Assembly (NCBI GenBank): GCA_030729925.1
Contig: JANQWK010000099.1
Span: 1-64,000, forward strand
DNA length: 64,000 bases
Origin: Saprospiraceae bacterium
GTDB lineage: Bacteria; Bacteroidota; Bacteroidia; Chitinophagales; Saprospiraceae
Direction of reading: 5' to 3'
Shown: positions 19,201-28,025 of the stretch, one piece after another
Layout: every line of letters begins with the position of its first letter
Position numbering within the stretch: the stretch's first letter is position 1
Program-made: the position numbers and the translations under genes
Notes under the pieces: model-generated
Told to the model about the DNA's origin: nothing
What the model saw: only the letters and a program-made list of their open reading frames with translations
Databases searched by the model: none

Positions 19201-19221
19201 CGTTACTTCCCTATTCTAGCT

Positions 19222-19259
19222 GCCGGGGCGGGATTGTTTCCCACCCCGGCCATTTTTTT
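19222..19259 (+). terminator. Rho-independent terminator
   Basis: An 11-bp GC-rich stem (GCCGGGGCGGG with CCCACCCCGGC, one mismatch, loop of 7) is followed by CATTTTTTT. It lies 21 bp after the stop of the BNR propeller gene and just before the M1 peptidase gene, so it ends the upstream transcript. Confidence 0.85.
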
Positions 19260-19276
19260 AGCCATAATTTTCGACC

Positions 19277-20908
19277 ATGACTCAACCACATCCCCCCTAC
19301 AGACTACGATTCCTCTGTTGGACGGCGCTACTGCTCCTGTTCGCATTCCCAAGTTTTGCCCAACAAGATCTCCCCTGGCTCCGCCAAATGGATATCCGGA
19401 ATTATGTCTTTCAACTGGAACTGACCGATGAAAGCGATCTCATCCGGGGAAAAGCCAACATCGAAATGCGCTTCCTGCAAGATCTACAGAGCATCAACCT
19501 CGACCTCTACGCCCGACAAGACAATGGAAAAGGGATGCTCGTCACCGCAGTAAGCGATCAACAAGGCAATGCCCTGGCTTTTTCGCAAAGCGGTCATACG
19601 CTAAGCATCGTTTTTCCGCAGGCTCAACCCGCAAAAAGCATACAAACCCTCCATATCGAGTATGAAGGGATACCCGAAGACGGACTCATCATCTCTACCA
19701 ATAAACACGGCAGTCGCACCTTTTTTGGCGACAATTGGCCCAACCGCGCCCACCACTGGCTGCCCGGCATAGACCATCCCTCGGATAAGGCCACCGTGGC
19801 TTTCCAAGTCACCGCCCCCCAACACTACCAGGTGATCGGTACAGGGGTTCTCCTGGAGGAATCTAACCTCCCCAATGATCGAAAATACTACCATTGGAAA
19901 ACCGACCGACCCCTACCCCTGAAAGTCGCCGTGATCGGAGCCGCTCCCTTTTCCGTGGCCTACACCGGATCGGTTGACCATATCCCCGTCTCCAGCTGGG
20001 TATTCCCGGAAGTGCGGGACATCGGCTTCAGGCAGTATTTTCCCGCCAGGGATATCCTTGCCTTTTTTCACGAAAACCTGGCTCCCTACCCCTTTGAAAA
20101 ATTGGCCAACGTGCAGTCCAAAACCCGCTACGGCGGCATGGAAAATGCCGGCAATATTTTTTACTACGAGGCTTCCGCAGCTACTGACAATGACATCGAA
20201 GGCCTCCTGGCTCATGAAATCGCCCACCAGTGGTTCGGCAACACCGCTTCCGAAAAAAACTGGTACCACGTTTGGCTGAGCGAAGGGTTTGCTACCTATT
20301 TTACCCACTATTACTTTGAACAAACCTACGGCGATGCCCGGTACCGCGAAGGATTGGCGGAAGACCGCAAAAGGATCATCCAATACGCCAAACGCAACCT
20401 GAAACCCATTGTCAATACCGAAATAAACGATTTTAATCAGGTACTCAATACCAATTCCTACCAGAAGGGTTCCTGGGTGCTGCACATGCTGCGCGAAAAA
20501 ATCGGTACCGCTGCCTTTATCCAGGGCGTGCAAACCTATTACGAGCGCTTCAAATTTGGCAATGCCCTTACAGCAGATCTACAGGCCGTGATGGAAGAAG
20601 TCTCCGGGCAAAACCTGGAACCGTTTTTCCAGCAGTGGGTGTTCCAGGCCGGACATCCCCAACTCAAAATCAGCTACCAAAACAATCCCTCCGGATTTGC
20701 CGAAATCGTGGTCGAACAGGTACAGGAAGGTAACTTCGAGGTAACGATCGAAATCGCCGTACACGATGCCACTACCAAGAGTACAGCTACCGTGAGTATT
20801 CCGCTCAAAGACAAAAAAAACGTGTATCCCGTCATGGGGATCAGCAATATCAGCTCCCTGGAGCCAGATCCCAATACCAAATTGCTGTTCGAAGTTATCG
20901 AACCCTAA
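19277..20908 (+). CDS. M1 family zinc aminopeptidase
   Basis: An exported 543-residue gluzincin aminopeptidase. A signal peptide (ending PSFAQ) precedes the beta-saddle N-terminal domain. The catalytic domain has GGMENAG (the exopeptidase GxMEN motif) and the zinc site H313-E-I-A-H317 with the third ligand Glu336 in LSEGFATYF. The proton-donor Tyr is expected in the NTNSYQKGSWVLHML region. It lacks the long C-terminal helical domain of PepN, as is usual in the shorter bacterial M1 enzymes. Its role is to remove N-terminal residues from peptides outside the cytoplasm, in keeping with the peptidases around it. Confidence 0.92.
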   Translation: MTQPHPPYRLRFLCWTALLLLFAFPSFAQQDLPWLRQMDIRNYVFQLELTDESDLIRGKANIEMRFLQDLQSINLDLYARQDNGKGMLVTAVSDQQGNALAFSQSGHTLSIVFPQAQPAKSIQTLHIEYEGIPEDGLIISTNKHGSRTFFGDNWPNRAHHWLPGIDHPSDKATVAFQVTAPQHYQVIGTGVLLEESNLPNDRKYYHWKTDRPLPLKVAVIGAAPFSVAYTGSVDHIPVSSWVFPEVRDIGFRQYFPARDILAFFHENLAPYPFEKLANVQSKTRYGGMENAGNIFYYEASAATDNDIEGLLAHEIAHQWFGNTASEKNWYHVWLSEGFATYFTHYYFEQTYGDARYREGLAEDRKRIIQYAKRNLKPIVNTEINDFNQVLNTNSYQKGSWVLHMLREKIGTAAFIQGVQTYYERFKFGNALTADLQAVMEEVSGQNLEPFFQQWVFQAGHPQLKISYQNNPSGFAEIVVEQVQEGNFEVTIEIAVHDATTKSTATVSIPLKDKKNVYPVMGISNISSLEPDPNTKLLFEVIEP

Positions 20909-20921
20909 AAACCCCTCAGCC

Positions 20922-20950
20922 GGGCAGGACAAAATTAACATGTCCTGCCC
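20922..20950 (+). terminator. Intergenic hairpin, possible terminator
   Basis: A perfect 10-bp stem GGGCAGGACA / TGTCCTGCCC with a loop of 9 lies 14 bp after the M1 peptidase stop. No T-tract follows, so it may be a processing or attenuating hairpin rather than a classical terminator. Confidence 0.4.
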
Positions 20951-21077
20951 AGCTAAATTCCCCCTCCCCAAAGCCCCTTTGCTACAAGAAATGTGAGATT
21001 TAACAACTCGAATACAGCATTTTCAAACATATTTACTGAACTTTGGCTCCTACCCGTTAATTCCTAAAAAATTTTAT

Positions 21078-24000
21078 ATGAGATTTTTTAATCTGCTCGT
21101 CCTCCTGACTTTTTTGACATCGTCACCCATTTTTTCACAAACTTTGGTGGAAAATTCCCTGACGTACAAAAAAGTAGAAGGACTAAAAAAGAACCAGTTC
21201 AAGTTTACCCGGGGCGAATTTCTCAAAGCATCCCGCACTCTTGACCCGGAAATAGACCGACTGGTTCCTAAGCGCATAGCCAATAAAGCGATCCTGGATA
21301 TCCAGTCCAAAGAGATCCAATCCTTCCTCAATCGCCCCGCCAAAGCACTCGAAATGAACCTTCCTATGCCTGGCGGCAAAACAATAGCACTCGATCTCTA
21401 CGAGGTGGATTTGTTTGCAGAGGGGTTCAAAATCACCCTCTCCGATCCTTCCAAAGAAGCAGCCCCCGAACTCAAAGGCAGACACTACCGGGGAGCCATC
21501 CGCGATGATGCGACTTCCATGGTGGCCATCAGCGTGTATGAAAATGAAGTGGCCGGTCTGATCTCAGGACTGGATGGCAACTTTGTACTCACCGCGTTCG
21601 ACCCGGATGTGGTGGCAGCCAAAGGCAAACACCTCATCTACGAAATAGATATTCAGGAAGACCGACAGGCGTTCCAGTGCGATACCAAAAATGACGACGC
21701 CTACGTTTTTTCCACTGAAGAGATTACCGACAAACTGGAATTCCGCAATAGTTCCGTGGGTTGCGTGGATTTGTATATCGAGGTGGACTACGAGATTACC
21801 CAGACCCGGGGATCCGTAGCCAACGCGACTACGTTCATTACCAATATTTTCAACCAGTCCGCCATCATCTTCGAAAATGAAGGGATTGATTTCTCCATCT
21901 CGGAGATGTTTGTGTGGAACAGTGCAAGCCCATATACCAGCTTGGGGTCTTCTTTCGACAAATTGACCAGCTTCGGCAATACCCGCACGACCTTCAACGG
22001 CGACCTGGCTATTCTGATAGACTACAGTTCTTCAGGTGTCGCTTGGCTCAATACCCTCTGTGTTTCGAACAGTTATTACCGGATGAGTTACGCCGGTATC
22101 TTCAACAGCTACCAAAATTATCCCAATTATTCTTGGGCAGTTAATGTGTTTACCCACGAAATCGGACACAACCTCGGCTCTCCGCACACCCATAGCTGCG
22201 CATGGAATGGCAATGGTACGGCGATTGATGGTTGTGCAGGCTTTACCGAGGATGGCAGTTGCCCACTGCCCGGAAATCCCGCAGGTGGCGGTACTCAGAT
22301 GAGCTATTGTCATAATACTTCTGTAGGGGTCAATTTTTCACTGGGATTTGGTGCACAACCCGGTGCGTTGATCAGAAGCCGCGTAGAAACTTGCTTGGAC
22401 TGCAGTACTACTCCTCCCGCTCCTACTTGTTCGGACGGGGTCCAAAATGGAGATGAAACCGGCATAGATTGCGGTGGCGCAACTTGCCCGACCTGCGCTA
22501 CGTGTAGCGATGGGATCCAAAACCAAGGCGAAACAAGCGTAGATTGCGGCGGGCCTAATTGCCCAGCTTGCCCAACCTGTAACGATGGGATCCAAAATCA
22601 AAGCGAAACCGGCGTGGATTGCGGCGGGCCTAATTGTGCTCCCTGTACCACCTGTAATGATGGTATCCTCAACGGCCAGGAAACCTCCGTGGACTGCGGC
22701 GGCCCAGATTGCCCAGCTTGTCCAACTTGCGAAGACGGTATCCAAAATGGTCAGGAAACCGGTGTGGATTGCGGTGGACCTAATTGCCCCGCTTGCCCTA
22801 CTTGCGACGATGGCATCCAAAACCAAGGCGAAACCGGCGTGGATTGCGGCGGGCCTAATTGCCCCGCTTGCCCGACTTGCGATGATGGCATCCAAAACCA
22901 AGGCGAAACGGAAGTGGATTGCGGCGGGCCTAATTGCCCCGCTTGCCCGACTTGCGAAGATGGTATCCAAAACCAGGGCGAAACGGAAGTGGATTGCGGC
23001 GGGCCTAATTGCCCGACTTGCCCAACTTGCGAAGACGGCATCCAAAATGGTCAGGAAACCGGCATTGACTGCGGTGGTCCCGATTGTGAAAGCTGTCCAC
23101 CACCCTGCTACGCACCCACCGGACTGTTTGCCGATGAAATCCAAAGCAATCGGGTGAAACTCAACTGGACAGCCTCGGAAGGAGCTGTTACTTACCAGGT
23201 ACAAATTCGCCTGCAAGAACAAGAAAACTGGTATAATTTCACTACTGAAAGTACGAATATTGTGATACGCGGCACCTCAGCCGGCACCGTATATGAGTGG
23301 CGGGTAGGTACCAAGTGCGAACGCATAGATAGCGAATGGTCAGCCAGCTGCTTCTTTACCGGCGGCGATGTGAATTCCAGCGAATGTACGCCTACCGAAC
23401 CCAGCTGCGAAGATGGGGTTCAAAATGGACAAGAAACCGGCGTGGATTGCGGCGGTCCCGATTGCCCGGCTTGCCCTACTTGTAACGACGGCATCCAAAA
23501 TGGTCAGGAAACCGGCGTGGACTGCGGTGGCCCTGCCTGCGAGGCCTGCGATCCAACTTGTAATGATGGCATCCGCAATGGACAAGAGACCGGCGTGGAC
23601 TGCGGTGGACCCGATTGTGAACCTTGTCAGGTGTCCTGCGAAGATGGCATCCAAAATGGACAAGAAACCGGTGTGGACTGCGGTAGCCCCGATTGCCCGG
23701 CTTGCCCGACTTGTACCGACGGCATCCAGAACGGTCAGGAAACCGGTGTGGACTGCGGTGGCCCTACTTGCCCGGTATGCCCGACTTGCACCGATGGCAT
23801 CCAGAATGGTCAGGAGACGGGAATTGACTGTGGCGGCCCCGATTGCGCTGCCTGTCCACCAGATTCCTGCCCTACCCCCGAAGGCTTGTTTGCCGATAAT
23901 ATCCAAAGCAACCGGGTTCGACTCAACTGGACGCCTTCCGAAAACGCAGCGTCTTACCGCGTTCAGGTTCGCGTAAACGGACAGGAAAACTGGTACACCT

Positions 24001-25631
24001 TTACCAGTGGCGTGGCTTATATCACCATACGCGGTACTGCTTCCGGCACGACCTACGACTGGAGGGTGCAAGGTATCTGCGAGGGTACCGATGGTAGTTG
24101 GTCAAGCCTCTGCTCCTTTACCGGCGGTGATCCCGATTCCGGCGATTGCAGAGCTACTGAGCCCACCTGCGAGGATGGCATCCAAAACGGTCAGGAAACC
24201 GGCGTAGATTGCGGCGGCCCCGATTGTCAACCCTGCGACACCACACCTCCAACACCAACCTGCGAGGATGGTATCCAAAACGGTCAGGAAACCGGCGTGG
24301 ATTGCGGCGGTCCCGATTGCCAACCCTGCGATACCACACCTCCAACACCAACCTGCGAGGATGGTATCCAAAACGGCCAGGAAACCGGCGTGGATTGCGG
24401 TGGTCCCGATTGCCCAGCGTGCCCTACTTGTAACGACGGCATCCAAAACGGTCAGGAAACCGGCGTAGATTGCGGTGGCCCCGATTGTGCAGCGTGCCCG
24501 CCAGACCTTTGTCCTACCCCTACAGGATTATTTGCCGATGGCATCTCCAGAACCGGCGTACGACTCAACTGGGAAGCTGTTGCCGAAGCGGAAAGATATA
24601 AACTCCAGATTCGCCGACAAGGCGATCCCAACTGGATCAATTACAATAGTCAAGTTACTGTTCTTTCCCTCCGAGGAGCATTGCCCGGTATTACCTACGA
24701 GTGGAGGGTCAGCAGCGATTGCGGCGAGGAGGAAAGCGCATGGTCTGCCGCTTGTACTTTCATCGGAGGAGATGCTAACAGCGGTTCCAACTGCGAACAG
24801 GGCGGAGATCAAGCTACCTGCGAAGACGGGGTACAGAATGGCGAAGAAACCGGCGTGGATTGCGGCGGCCCCGATTGCCCAGCTTGTGATCCCGTAGCAC
24901 CTACCTGCGAGGATGGCGTACAAAACGGACAGGAAACCGGCATTGACTGCGGCGGTCCCGATTGCCCGGCTTGCGACACGCCACCCGCACCAACTTGCGA
25001 GGATGGCATCCAAAACGGACAGGAAACCGGCATTGACTGCGGCGGTCCCGATTGTGAACCCTGTCAGGCAGCAGGCTGCGAAATCCCCGCCAATCTGGTG
25101 GCTGATCAGATCCGACGCAGCAGTGCCCGACTCAACTGGATGGAAGTGGACGGAGCACTTACTTATAACCTGCGACTGCGCATTGCAGGAAGTTCCCGCT
25201 GGTTCGACTTTACCACTCCCAATACGTCTGCCAGTATCCGCGGACTTATCTTTGGCCGAGTCTATGAGTGGGAAGTAGCCGCTGTGTGCGCCGGCGATGA
25301 AACATCCGACTGGTCCGGTACTTGTACCTTCAGGGTCGGTTACGAAGATAGCAGCAGTTGTGGCCCCGGTGGCAGCGCATACGTTCCGCAAGGACTTCAG
25401 GTATGGCCCAACCCCGCTACAGAAGCCATCAATGTGTCGGTCAACTTCCCAGGACAACGCAACCTCGTACTGCGCATCATTGACATGACAGGCAGCGTAG
25501 TGAACAGGATCCCGATCGAGGACGGCGCTCACGTCGTCAACGTGCCGATTTCACAACTATCCAAAGGGATGTACTTCCTGAGTATCTCCAATCCGGAAGT
25601 CAGAGAAATCACAAGATTTGTGGTGCAGTAA
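21078..25631 (+). CDS. Secreted metalloprotease with cysteine-rich repeats, Fn3-like domains and T9SS sorting domain
   Basis: A 1517-residue secreted protein. Order: signal peptide (about 1-21), propeptide-like region, reprolysin-like zinc protease domain with H360-E-I-G-H364-N-L-G-S-P-H370 (about 220-450), then alternating blocks of a 25-residue, four-cysteine repeat (consensus CEDGIQNGQETGVDCGG plus PDCPACPT) and fibronectin III-like domains starting at PTGLFAD or a similar motif. The block sizes are 9, 6, 4 and 3 repeats, each followed by one Fn3-like domain. The last 80 residues form a type-A T9SS sorting domain (GLQVWPNPATEAINV ... KGMYFLSI). It is therefore exported through the T9SS and held on the surface or released. 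The repeats are Asp/Asn/Gly-rich and may bind calcium (inference). It is followed by a bidirectional terminator. Confidence 0.92.
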   Translation: MRFFNLLVLLTFLTSSPIFSQTLVENSLTYKKVEGLKKNQFKFTRGEFLKASRTLDPEIDRLVPKRIANKAILDIQSKEIQSFLNRPAKALEMNLPMPGGKTIALDLYEVDLFAEGFKITLSDPSKEAAPELKGRHYRGAIRDDATSMVAISVYENEVAGLISGLDGNFVLTAFDPDVVAAKGKHLIYEIDIQEDRQAFQCDTKNDDAYVFSTEEITDKLEFRNSSVGCVDLYIEVDYEITQTRGSVANATTFITNIFNQSAIIFENEGIDFSISEMFVWNSASPYTSLGSSFDKLTSFGNTRTTFNGDLAILIDYSSSGVAWLNTLCVSNSYYRMSYAGIFNSYQNYPNYSWAVNVFTHEIGHNLGSPHTHSCAWNGNGTAIDGCAGFTEDGSCPLPGNPAGGGTQMSYCHNTSVGVNFSLGFGAQPGALIRSRVETCLDCSTTPPAPTCSDGVQNGDETGIDCGGATCPTCATCSDGIQNQGETSVDCGGPNCPACPTCNDGIQNQSETGVDCGGPNCAPCTTCNDGILNGQETSVDCGGPDCPACPTCEDGIQNGQETGVDCGGPNCPACPTCDDGIQNQGETGVDCGGPNCPACPTCDDGIQNQGETEVDCGGPNCPACPTCEDGIQNQGETEVDCGGPNCPTCPTCEDGIQNGQETGIDCGGPDCESCPPPCYAPTGLFADEIQSNRVKLNWTASEGAVTYQVQIRLQEQENWYNFTTESTNIVIRGTSAGTVYEWRVGTKCERIDSEWSASCFFTGGDVNSSECTPTEPSCEDGVQNGQETGVDCGGPDCPACPTCNDGIQNGQETGVDCGGPACEACDPTCNDGIRNGQETGVDCGGPDCEPCQVSCEDGIQNGQETGVDCGSPDCPACPTCTDGIQNGQETGVDCGGPTCPVCPTCTDGIQNGQETGIDCGGPDCAACPPDSCPTPEGLFADNIQSNRVRLNWTPSENAASYRVQVRVNGQENWYTFTSGVAYITIRGTASGTTYDWRVQGICEGTDGSWSSLCSFTGGDPDSGDCRATEPTCEDGIQNGQETGVDCGGPDCQPCDTTPPTPTCEDGIQNGQETGVDCGGPDCQPCDTTPPTPTCEDGIQNGQETGVDCGGPDCPACPTCNDGIQNGQETGVDCGGPDCAACPPDLCPTPTGLFADGISRTGVRLNWEAVAEAERYKLQIRRQGDPNWINYNSQVTVLSLRGALPGITYEWRVSSDCGEEESAWSAACTFIGGDANSGSNCEQGGDQATCEDGVQNGEETGVDCGGPDCPACDPVAPTCEDGVQNGQETGIDCGGPDCPACDTPPAPTCEDGIQNGQETGIDCGGPDCEPCQAAGCEIPANLVADQIRRSSARLNWMEVDGALTYNLRLRIAGSSRWFDFTTPNTSASIRGLIFGRVYEWEVAAVCAGDETSDWSGTCTFRVGYEDSSSCGPGGSAYVPQGLQVWPNPATEAINVSVNFPGQRNLVLRIIDMTGSVVNRIPIEDGAHVVNVPISQLSKGMYFLSISNPEVREITRFVVQ
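22435..25066 (+). repeat. Coding 75-bp minisatellite-like repeats, 22 units in four blocks
   Basis: Four blocks at about 22435-23099 (9 units), 23403-23858 (6), 24164-24500 (4) and 24816-25066 (3) encode the cysteine-rich repeat of the metalloprotease. The basic unit is 25 codons; units with a TTPP, PVAP or PPAP linker are a few codons longer. Neighbouring units are nearly identical in DNA (for example around 22800-22990), which suggests recent unit duplication. Confidence 0.9.
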
Positions 25632-25648
25632 CGCATCGCTGAAGCCAT

Positions 25649-25691
25649 AAAAAAGAAAAGCGTGTACAATTGTTACACGCTTTTCTTTTTT
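25649..25691. terminator. Bidirectional terminator between convergent genes
   Basis: A perfect 18-bp inverted repeat (AAAAAAGAAAAGCGTGTA at 25649-25666 with its complement at 25674-25691, loop of 7). Read on either strand it ends in a T-rich run. It also contains the last codons (KKKSV) and the TAA of the minus-strand gene that ends at 25673. Confidence 0.85.
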
Positions 25692-26362
25692 AAAGCCGAC
25701 CCATCGCTGATCAGCACATAATTCCCTCCCGTATCCAGTCGGATTCCCTTCGGAAAAACTTCCAAAAATACCTTTTCGAAATATTCCAGCGACCGGGATC
25801 GGTCTGCCAGGGTCGTTGCCAAACGATTGAACAGCAACACGCCGGATGCACTCAGGCACTTCTTCAATTGCAACAAAAATGCTGCCGACTCAAAACGCTC
25901 AGGAACCTGATCATCCTGAAACACATCCATGCAAATCAGATCAAAGGTCTCCATACAGGTCGCTGCATAAATTTCAGCATCTGCCTGATAGACCAAAACT
26001 TTACTTTCCAGATCCGGCAAAACATAGGTTTCCGCCAATTGTACGATTACCGGATCAATCTCTACGGCAGTGTAATGAAAGCGCTTGTCAAACTTCCGCT
26101 CCAACATATACGGAATACTTCCCAAGCCCAAACCCAGAAGCAGCACCTCCGTACCCTCCAGTAACTCCCAATCCAATTGCGCAAAGGTCTGGGAAAAATT
26201 ATCGTACAAATCCCCATACGAATAAATCGCATTTGCCGTGCAAAGCTGGAACCTCCCGTTGCGAATAACCACCGTAAGTTCCTCGTTGAATGGACTCGAA
26301 GCACGTACCACCGGAACATCTGCTATCCGGCTCCACCAACGCTGCCACCAGGATATCTGCAT
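25673..26362 (-). CDS. Spermidine-synthase-like methyltransferase-fold protein
   Basis: A 229-residue cytosolic protein with a Rossmann class I methyltransferase fold. The nucleotide-binding glycine loop is VLLLGLGLGSIPYML (about residues 73-87), followed by the acidic strand end AVEIDP and a DLICMDVFQDDQVP segment that matches spermidine-synthase-like proteins. The N-terminal tetramerisation hairpin of true SpeE is abbreviated, so polyamine synthesis is not certain; many such short homologues have unknown substrates. It starts 5 bp after the GlmU-like gene, so the two are probably co-transcribed. The 3' end is embedded in a terminator hairpin. Confidence 0.75.
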   Translation of the reverse strand: MQISWWQRWWSRIADVPVVRASSPFNEELTVVIRNGRFQLCTANAIYSYGDLYDNFSQTFAQLDWELLEGTEVLLLGLGLGSIPYMLERKFDKRFHYTAVEIDPVIVQLAETYVLPDLESKVLVYQADAEIYAATCMETFDLICMDVFQDDQVPERFESAAFLLQLKKCLSASGVLLFNRLATTLADRSRSLEYFEKVFLEVFPKGIRLDTGGNYVLISDGSALKKKSV

Positions 26363-26367
26363 AGACC

Positions 26368-27570
26368 TTACTTTTCCCAGCTCCGATGTAGCGAGGTATC
26401 TTCAAAAATCTTCATCACAACCAGCCTGTCTTCCGCTGAAAAACGAACCTCCTTGCGCGACATCACCCGCTCCATCATCTCAAAAGCCTTACCCATCTCA
26501 TGGGTCTCCCAACGCTGCGCTCCACCCCAGGCAAAAGAAGGAATGTACTTCGGCTGCAACTCCGTACCAAAAATATTGGCTCCTACCCCTACAACCGTCC
26601 CCGTGTTGAACGCCGTATGAATCCCACATTTGACATGATCCCCCATAAACAAACCCACAAACTGAAGATCCGTTTCCTCGTAATCCTGCAAGGCATCATT
26701 CCACAAACGGACAGTAGAATAGTTGTTTTTCATATTCGAACAGGAAGTGCCCGCACCCAGGTTGCACCACTCCCCAATGACAGAATTGCCCAAATACCCA
26801 TCGTGCGACTTGTTTGAGTTGCCCCAAAAAACGACATTGTTCAACTCCCCCCCAACTTTCGAACCCGGTCCCAACGTAGTCGCGCCATAAATTTTTGATC
26901 CCATCTTGATAACTGCACCGTCCATCACCGCCACAGGTCCGCGCAACATACTCCCCTCCAACAATTTGGCACCCTTTCCAATATAAATCGGCCCCGTGGT
27001 AGCATTCAGGATACAACACTCCACCTCCGCACCATCCTCCACAAACACCTGTTCTGAGCCCATCACCTGGTTCGTGCGAGAAAGCAAACGCGATCGCCGC
27101 CCTCGCGTCAGTACCTCAAAATCCGAGCGAATCGCCTCGTCATTCAAACCAAAAATGTCCCAAAGATGGTCTAACTTCAAAAAAGATGTGTTCTGAATGT
27201 CAAATCCCGCTATTTCGCTGATGTCCTCGTCGTTGACCAGCTTGTCCAATTGCGTAGCATCCAGCTTGGCGACAATCAGCTCCTCCCCCCGCAAATAAGC
27301 CTCGTTGAAACCCATCTGGCGAATCAACGTGCACAATTGCTCCGATGGCATCACCGATCCATTGATCACAAAGTTGGTATCCCCACGCTCAATCGGAAAT
27401 TTTTCCGCCAAATAATCCTGAGTAATATAACTGACCTTGCAGCCCATCCATTGCTCCCATTTTTCCTTAATGGTGAGCATCCCCACCCTGAGTTCGCAAA
27501 CGGGACGGGTGTAAGTAAATGGTAATAACCGGTCTCTGATTTCGTTGTCGAAAAGAATAATATGTTCCAT
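26368..27570 (-). CDS. GlmU-like sugar nucleotidyltransferase / hexapeptide-repeat protein
   Basis: A 400-residue cytosolic protein. The N-terminal half resembles a nucleotidyltransferase (IILFDNEIRDRLLPFTYTRP, then GMLTIKEKWEQW), although the canonical pyrophosphorylase signature is altered as in other Bacteroidota members of this family. From about residue 195 left-handed beta-helix hexapeptide repeats follow (IYIGKGAKLLEGSMLRGPVA, VIKMGSKIYG) with a C-terminal GLFMGDHVKCGIHTAFNTG region typical of acyltransferases. It likely makes or modifies a nucleotide sugar for the cell envelope; which one is unknown. The downstream spermidine-synthase-like gene begins 5 bp later. Confidence 0.8.
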   Translation of the reverse strand: MEHIILFDNEIRDRLLPFTYTRPVCELRVGMLTIKEKWEQWMGCKVSYITQDYLAEKFPIERGDTNFVINGSVMPSEQLCTLIRQMGFNEAYLRGEELIVAKLDATQLDKLVNDEDISEIAGFDIQNTSFLKLDHLWDIFGLNDEAIRSDFEVLTRGRRSRLLSRTNQVMGSEQVFVEDGAEVECCILNATTGPIYIGKGAKLLEGSMLRGPVAVMDGAVIKMGSKIYGATTLGPGSKVGGELNNVVFWGNSNKSHDGYLGNSVIGEWCNLGAGTSCSNMKNNYSTVRLWNDALQDYEETDLQFVGLFMGDHVKCGIHTAFNTGTVVGVGANIFGTELQPKYIPSFAWGGAQRWETHEMGKAFEMMERVMSRKEVRFSAEDRLVVMKIFEDTSLHRSWEK

Positions 27571-27606
27571 GGAATAATGGGGTTTACCGGATTTTTTGTG
27601 TAACGC

Positions 27607-27644
27607 AAAAGAGCCTCTCCCAGACGTTTGGAAGAGACTCTTTT
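27607..27644 (-). terminator. Terminator of rpmE2
   Basis: A 16-bp stem (AAAAGAGTCTCTTCCA with TGGGAGAGGCTCTTTT on the minus strand, loop of 6). Its two non-canonical pairs are U-G wobbles only on the minus strand, which shows the functional direction. It is followed by TTTTGCG and lies between rpmE2 and the GlmU-like gene. Confidence 0.65.
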
Positions 27645-27671
27645 AATGGAAACGATGAAATCTTTTCCGGA

Positions 27672-27932
27672 TTATGATTTCTGCGAAAATTTCGCAAACT
27701 TCTTGTTAAATTTATCAATACGGCCAGATGTATCCACAAACTTCATCTTACCAGTGAAGAAAGGATGTGAAAAACTGGAAATCTCCAACTTTACTACAGG
27801 ATACTCTTTTCCGTCTTCCCAAACAACAGTCTCGTTCGAACGAGCACATGATTTACCTAACCAGGATTCGTCGCAAGAAATATCTCTAAAAACAACAATC
27901 CTATAGCTCGAAGGGTGGATGTCTTTTTTCAT
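27672..27932 (-). CDS. rpmE2: 50S ribosomal protein L31 type B
   Basis: An 86-residue ribosomal protein beginning [15 protein letters not shown] and ending with the [20 protein letters not shown] segment that defines type-B L31. It lacks the CxxC zinc ribbon of the zinc-binding L31 form (the cysteines present are C20 and C29, not paired as CxxC), as expected for type B. Bacteroidota commonly carry only this form. The gene is monocistronic, with its own promoter at 27960-27992 and a terminator at 27607-27644. Confidence 0.95.
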   Translation of the reverse strand: MKKDIHPSSYRIVVFRDISCDESWLGKSCARSNETVVWEDGKEYPVVKLEISSFSHPFFTGKMKFVDTSGRIDKFNKKFAKFSQKS

Positions 27933-27959
27933 AGCTGTTTATACCTTTATTTTGGCCAG

Positions 27960-27992
27960 CAAAGATACGATATTAAATTAATTTTGAAACAA
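27960..27992 (-). promoter_or_regulatory. Bacteroidota-type promoter of rpmE2
   Basis: On the minus strand a perfect -7 box TATCTTTG (27960-27967) is preceded, after a 22-base spacer, by TTG within TTTTTG (-33 element, 27990-27992). The box is about 30 bases from the rpmE2 start codon. Confidence 0.7.
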
Positions 27993-28025
27993 AAATCCTG
28001 TTTTTTCCCCAAAAAGGGGAGCCGA

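Noticed and set aside
22435-25066. Regular repeats that could suggest a CRISPR array
   Set aside because: The units keep one open reading frame with conserved cysteines and 75-bp period without unique spacers; they are protein-coding repeats.
27978-28025. Hairpin CCCCTTTTTGGGG after the esterase gene as a terminator
   Set aside because: Only four G-C pairs and no T-tract on the minus strand; not strong enough to call.
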